This document shows positions 6,365 through 8,401 of a stretch of 8,401 nt of DNA, piece by piece. The position numbers were made by a program, and so were the translations under genes. The notes beneath the pieces are model-generated. The model saw only the letters and a list, made by a program, of their open reading frames with translations. It did no database searches and was not told the origin of the DNA. This stretch comes from Candidatus Aminicenantota bacterium. GTDB taxonomy: Bacteria; Acidobacteriota; Aminicenantia; Aminicenantales; Aminicenantaceae. The stretch covers positions 1 through 8,401 of the forward strand of contig WTAW01000107.1 of NCBI GenBank assembly GCA_013139435.1. The letters run 5' to 3'. Each line of letters opens with the position of its first letter. The first letter of the stretch is position 1.

Positions 6365-6393
6365 ATCTTAGACAGCAATGGAATATTTGTCAA
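6365..6393 (-). promoter_or_regulatory. Near-consensus sigma70 promoter of the VanW gene
   Basis: On the minus strand, TTGACA (6393-6388), a 17-base spacer and TAAGAT (6370-6365) match the sigma70 consensus closely. Transcription would start near 6358, about 24 bases ahead of the VanW ATG. It lies just outside the inverted-repeat element at 6413-6642, so the gene is probably expressed independently of the histidine kinase upstream. Confidence 0.7.
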
Positions 6394-6412
6394 TCGAGGG
6401 AAGACATGAGTA

Positions 6413-6642
6413 AGCATCTCCAAAACCGTGATGAACGACGTTCCGAGTGTTCCAATTGGTGATTTCGAAAACACTCTCAGTTTCCCCGGCGAGGAAACTT
6501 CGCTCGGTTCCGGGCTTCCCTCACATCTCCCCATGGGAGATGTGCCATGCCCGTCCAGCCCTTCACACGGTTTTCTCCACCACACAATTGGGACACTTAA
6601 TAACGCAATGTGAATTCATGACATCACGGTTTTGGAAACGCT
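6413..6642. mobile_element. MITE-like element with terminal inverted repeats and internal hairpins
   Basis: The ends (6413-6433 and 6622-6642) are inverted repeats matching at 19 of 21 positions, with a perfect 15-bp core TCCAAAACCGTGATG. Further in, AGTGTTCCAATTG (6446-6458) faces CAATTGGGACACT (6585-6597), 12 of 13 matching. The middle holds smaller stems: GAGTGTT/AACACTC (6445-6476), AGTTTCC/GGAAACT (6479-6499) and a perfect 10-bp stem with a 3-base loop (6522-6544). CACGGTTTT occurs at 6566-6574 and again in the right end. No intact transposase is present. The size and symmetry fit a miniature inverted-repeat element; a structured non-coding RNA is the alternative. No clear target duplication was found. 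It lies between the histidine kinase stop and the VanW promoter. Confidence 0.6.
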
Positions 6643-6659
6643 CCCGCCATTCCCGGGAT

Positions 6660-8401
6660 TCAAGAGTCGTGAGCCGATTGAGGCAGTTTGATAGAAAATG
6701 TGATGCCACCAACTTTTCTGACCGTCGCGTGAATTGTTCCTTCGTGGTCTTCGATGATCTTTTTCGCGATGGGCAACCCCAAGCCAGTACCTGCATCCTT
6801 GGTGGAGAAGTAGGGCTCGAAGATTCTTTCTGCTATTTCTTCATCTATTCCTGTCCCGGTATCTGAGATCTCGAGCAAAAAAGTCGACCCTTCTTTTTTT
6901 AGTGTGATGAAGACTCTTCCCTTGTCCTGGATCGATTCGATCGCATTATTCAGGATATTCCTCAGGACGATCTTTACTTTCCCTCTGTCGCCAACTAATG
7001 GAAAGTCTTGCTCCTGGTAGGATTCTTCGAACTCTATCCTTTCAGCTAGGAGATTTTTGTAAGGGGCAACGGTTTCCTTGATGAGTTCTTTGAGGTCCAG
7101 CTTCTCTTTTTTAAGGGAAACCTCCTTCGAGGTTTGGAGAATTTCATGAGCAATATTTCTCAGGTTTTCCACTTCAGTGATGATGTAGGATGCGGATTCT
7201 TTCAAGACCTCATCAAAATTTTCCTTATTGTCATCATAGACCTTTAAGAGATGCTCTGCTGATAGTTGGATCGGCGTCAGTGGATTTTTGATCTCGTGGG
7301 CCACTTTGCGAGCCATTTCTGCCCAGGCAACCTTTTTACTCATATCAGCCAGTTCTTGTTGATGCTGTTTCAGGTTTGTGACCATAGCGTTAAAACCATC
7401 GATCAGAGTCTTCATTTCGTCCTGGCGCCTGTAATCGATATGTGTCTCCAGGTTCCCCAAGCTGACTTCTTTGGTCCCTTTTAGGAGTCTTTGTATGGGA
7501 TTGACGATCATACCTCCGATACCTCGAGCCAAGAGGAGTGCGAAAATGATGAAAAAAACAGACGCAAAGAGCAAAAATTCGATGAGCTCTACGGTGGCCT
7601 CCGAGATCTCCTGTTGTTCCAGGGGAAATGGGAGGGAAATAAGAATAAGCGAATCCTGAAAAGCGTAGGGGATCGTCAGAGTGTGAAATGTATAATTTCC
7701 GATCTTCTGAATATCTGTGTAGAAGGGATTATTCTCGAACTGGATCTTGTAGAATATCTCTCCATTGATAATTTCAGGAAGGAGCCCGTAATCAAAGAAT
7801 TCTCGACGGCTTGATGAGATGAGCTGTCCATCCTGGTATAAATTCACATCATTGGATATGGTTGACCCGATCCAGAACACAACTTGATCGGGAGGGGTAG
7901 TCAGAGAATGCCGCTCTTCCTGTTGAAAATAAATATAGTCTTGCATAAAGCGTTTCGCGAAGTCTGCCTGCACTTCAGCCGCTTCCGTGACTTTTTGGGA
8001 GAAGATACGGGCAAAAAAGTAATGACTGGAAAAAGTGAAGAGGAAGAGGGGGATCAGGGCAATAGCGATGATCGTCACATAGACACGATTCGAGAAGGAC
8101 CAAAAGGGGCTCTTTATATCCTGACGGCGGAAGAGAAGCCTGTCTAACAAAATGAACAACAAACACACCGCAAAATAGACAAAAAAGAGCTTTAAAAACT
8201 CTATAGAATATTTGAAGAATATTTTGTGGGGGAGGAAGAGAGCATAGATCCTGTCGTCCATTTTGAAATACAGTCTTTTGAATTTTCTGTTTTTTTCAGT
8301 AAATACTTCCCAGATACTCGCATCGGATGCAATGATGTTTGCGATGAGGTCTCCAGGCAGACCGGATGAGATCTTATTCGGGTTGAAGATCAATTCTCCA
8401 T
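6660..8401 (-). CDS. NtrY-like transmembrane sensor histidine kinase (5' end beyond window)
   Basis: About 580 codons are visible. The frame is still open at the window edge; a TTG at 8393 could be read as a start but is more likely internal. Numbering from that TTG, the visible N-terminal 60 residues precede TM helices at about 64-86 and 103-122, then an extracytoplasmic sensor region (about 123-268), a third TM helix (271-290) and a HAMP linker (291-345). The HisKA domain has the phosphorylated H366 in WAEMARKVAHEIKNPLTPIQ, a sequence typical of NtrY. The ATPase domain shows the N box (N482, N483), DTGTG (511-515), FEPYFSTK and GTGLGL (535-540). All catalytic parts are intact, so it should autophosphorylate and pass phosphate to a response regulator. 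No regulator is visible; an NtrX-type partner could lie beyond 8401. The ligand is unknown. Confidence 0.93.
   Translation of the reverse strand, partial: GELIFNPNKISSGLPGDLIANIIASDASIWEVFTEKNRKFKRLYFKMDDRIYALFLPHKIFFKYSIEFLKLFFVYFAVCLLFILLDRLLFRRQDIKSPFWSFSNRVYVTIIAIALIPLFLFTFSSHYFFARIFSQKVTEAAEVQADFAKRFMQDYIYFQQEERHSLTTPPDQVVFWIGSTISNDVNLYQDGQLISSSRREFFDYGLLPEIINGEIFYKIQFENNPFYTDIQKIGNYTFHTLTIPYAFQDSLILISLPFPLEQQEISEATVELIEFLLFASVFFIIFALLLARGIGGMIVNPIQRLLKGTKEVSLGNLETHIDYRRQDEMKTLIDGFNAMVTNLKQHQQELADMSKKVAWAEMARKVAHEIKNPLTPIQLSAEHLLKVYDDNKENFDEVLKESASYIITEVENLRNIAHEILQTSKEVSLKKEKLDLKELIKETVAPYKNLLAERIEFEESYQEQDFPLVGDRGKVKIVLRNILNNAIESIQDKGRVFITLKKEGSTFLLEISDTGTGIDEEIAERIFEPYFSTKDAGTGLGLPIAKKIIEDHEGTIHATVRKVGGITFSIKLPQSAHDS

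Noticed and set aside
6349..6585. Minus-strand 78-codon frame within the inverted-repeat element
   Set aside because: It runs through the hairpins and the VanW promoter and has no family resemblance.
6563..6616. Short minus-strand peptide with HCVIKCPNC, possibly a transposase zinc-ribbon start
   Set aside because: It ends after 18 codons and nothing transposase-like continues in any frame, so a transposase remnant cannot be supported.
6642..6658. 5-bp GC stem (TCCCG/CGGGA) just after the histidine kinase stop as a terminator
   Set aside because: The stem is short and no T run follows, so a terminator call is not supported.
6447..6866. Plus-strand 139-codon frame overlapping the histidine kinase 3' end
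   Set aside because: It is antisense to the conserved ATPase domain and crosses the repeat element; no domain is recognisable.

Overview
The window looks like bacterial chromosome of moderate GC (roughly 40-45% by eye). It has five clear protein genes separated by unusually relic-rich intergenic DNA. The zinc-ribbon/Ser-Thr kinase/TolB-like/TPR protein at the left edge, and the short tail motif LWKDADPGIAEVEDAR that recurs in the spacers, remind me of Acidobacteriota-like lineages such as Aminicenantota (OP8). That placement is an inference from memory, not a measurement. The multi-TM NtrY-type histidine kinase fits a Gram-negative-type envelope.

Layout. 1-2250 (minus): a large receptor-like Ser/Thr kinase, cut by the window start, with its own promoter. 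2251-2900: a spacer holding two tRNA-Arg 3'-half remnants, the first of three related repeat copies (copy A) and candidate promoters for the next gene. 2901-4640 (plus): gamma-glutamyltransferase (ggt). 4641-4873: repeat copy B. 4874-5083 (minus): a 69-aa zinc-ribbon protein. 5084-5575: repeat copy C, which contains a 37-codon ORF with a good ribosome binding site, a hairpin just upstream of it, and then a third, decayed tRNA-Arg 3' end. 5576-6334 (minus): a VanW-family protein behind a near-consensus promoter. 6413-6642: a roughly 230-bp element with imperfect terminal inverted repeats and internal hairpins. 6660-8401 (minus): an NtrY-like sensor histidine kinase whose 5' end lies beyond the window.

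How the parts relate. No operon or shared pathway is evident. ggt is the only plus-strand gene and is isolated; the minus-strand genes are separated by spacers with their own signals. The kinase and the histidine kinase are signalling proteins, GGT cleaves gamma-glutamyl bonds (probably outside the cytoplasm), and VanW-domain proteins are of uncertain envelope-related function. The most unusual content is in the spacers: three minus-strand copies of a unit made of a TPR-protein C-terminal tail plus a conserved box, three same-orientation tRNA-Arg 3' ends, and one MITE-like element. Together they suggest repeated insertion, duplication and decay. No integrase, transposase, CRISPR array or rRNA gene was seen.
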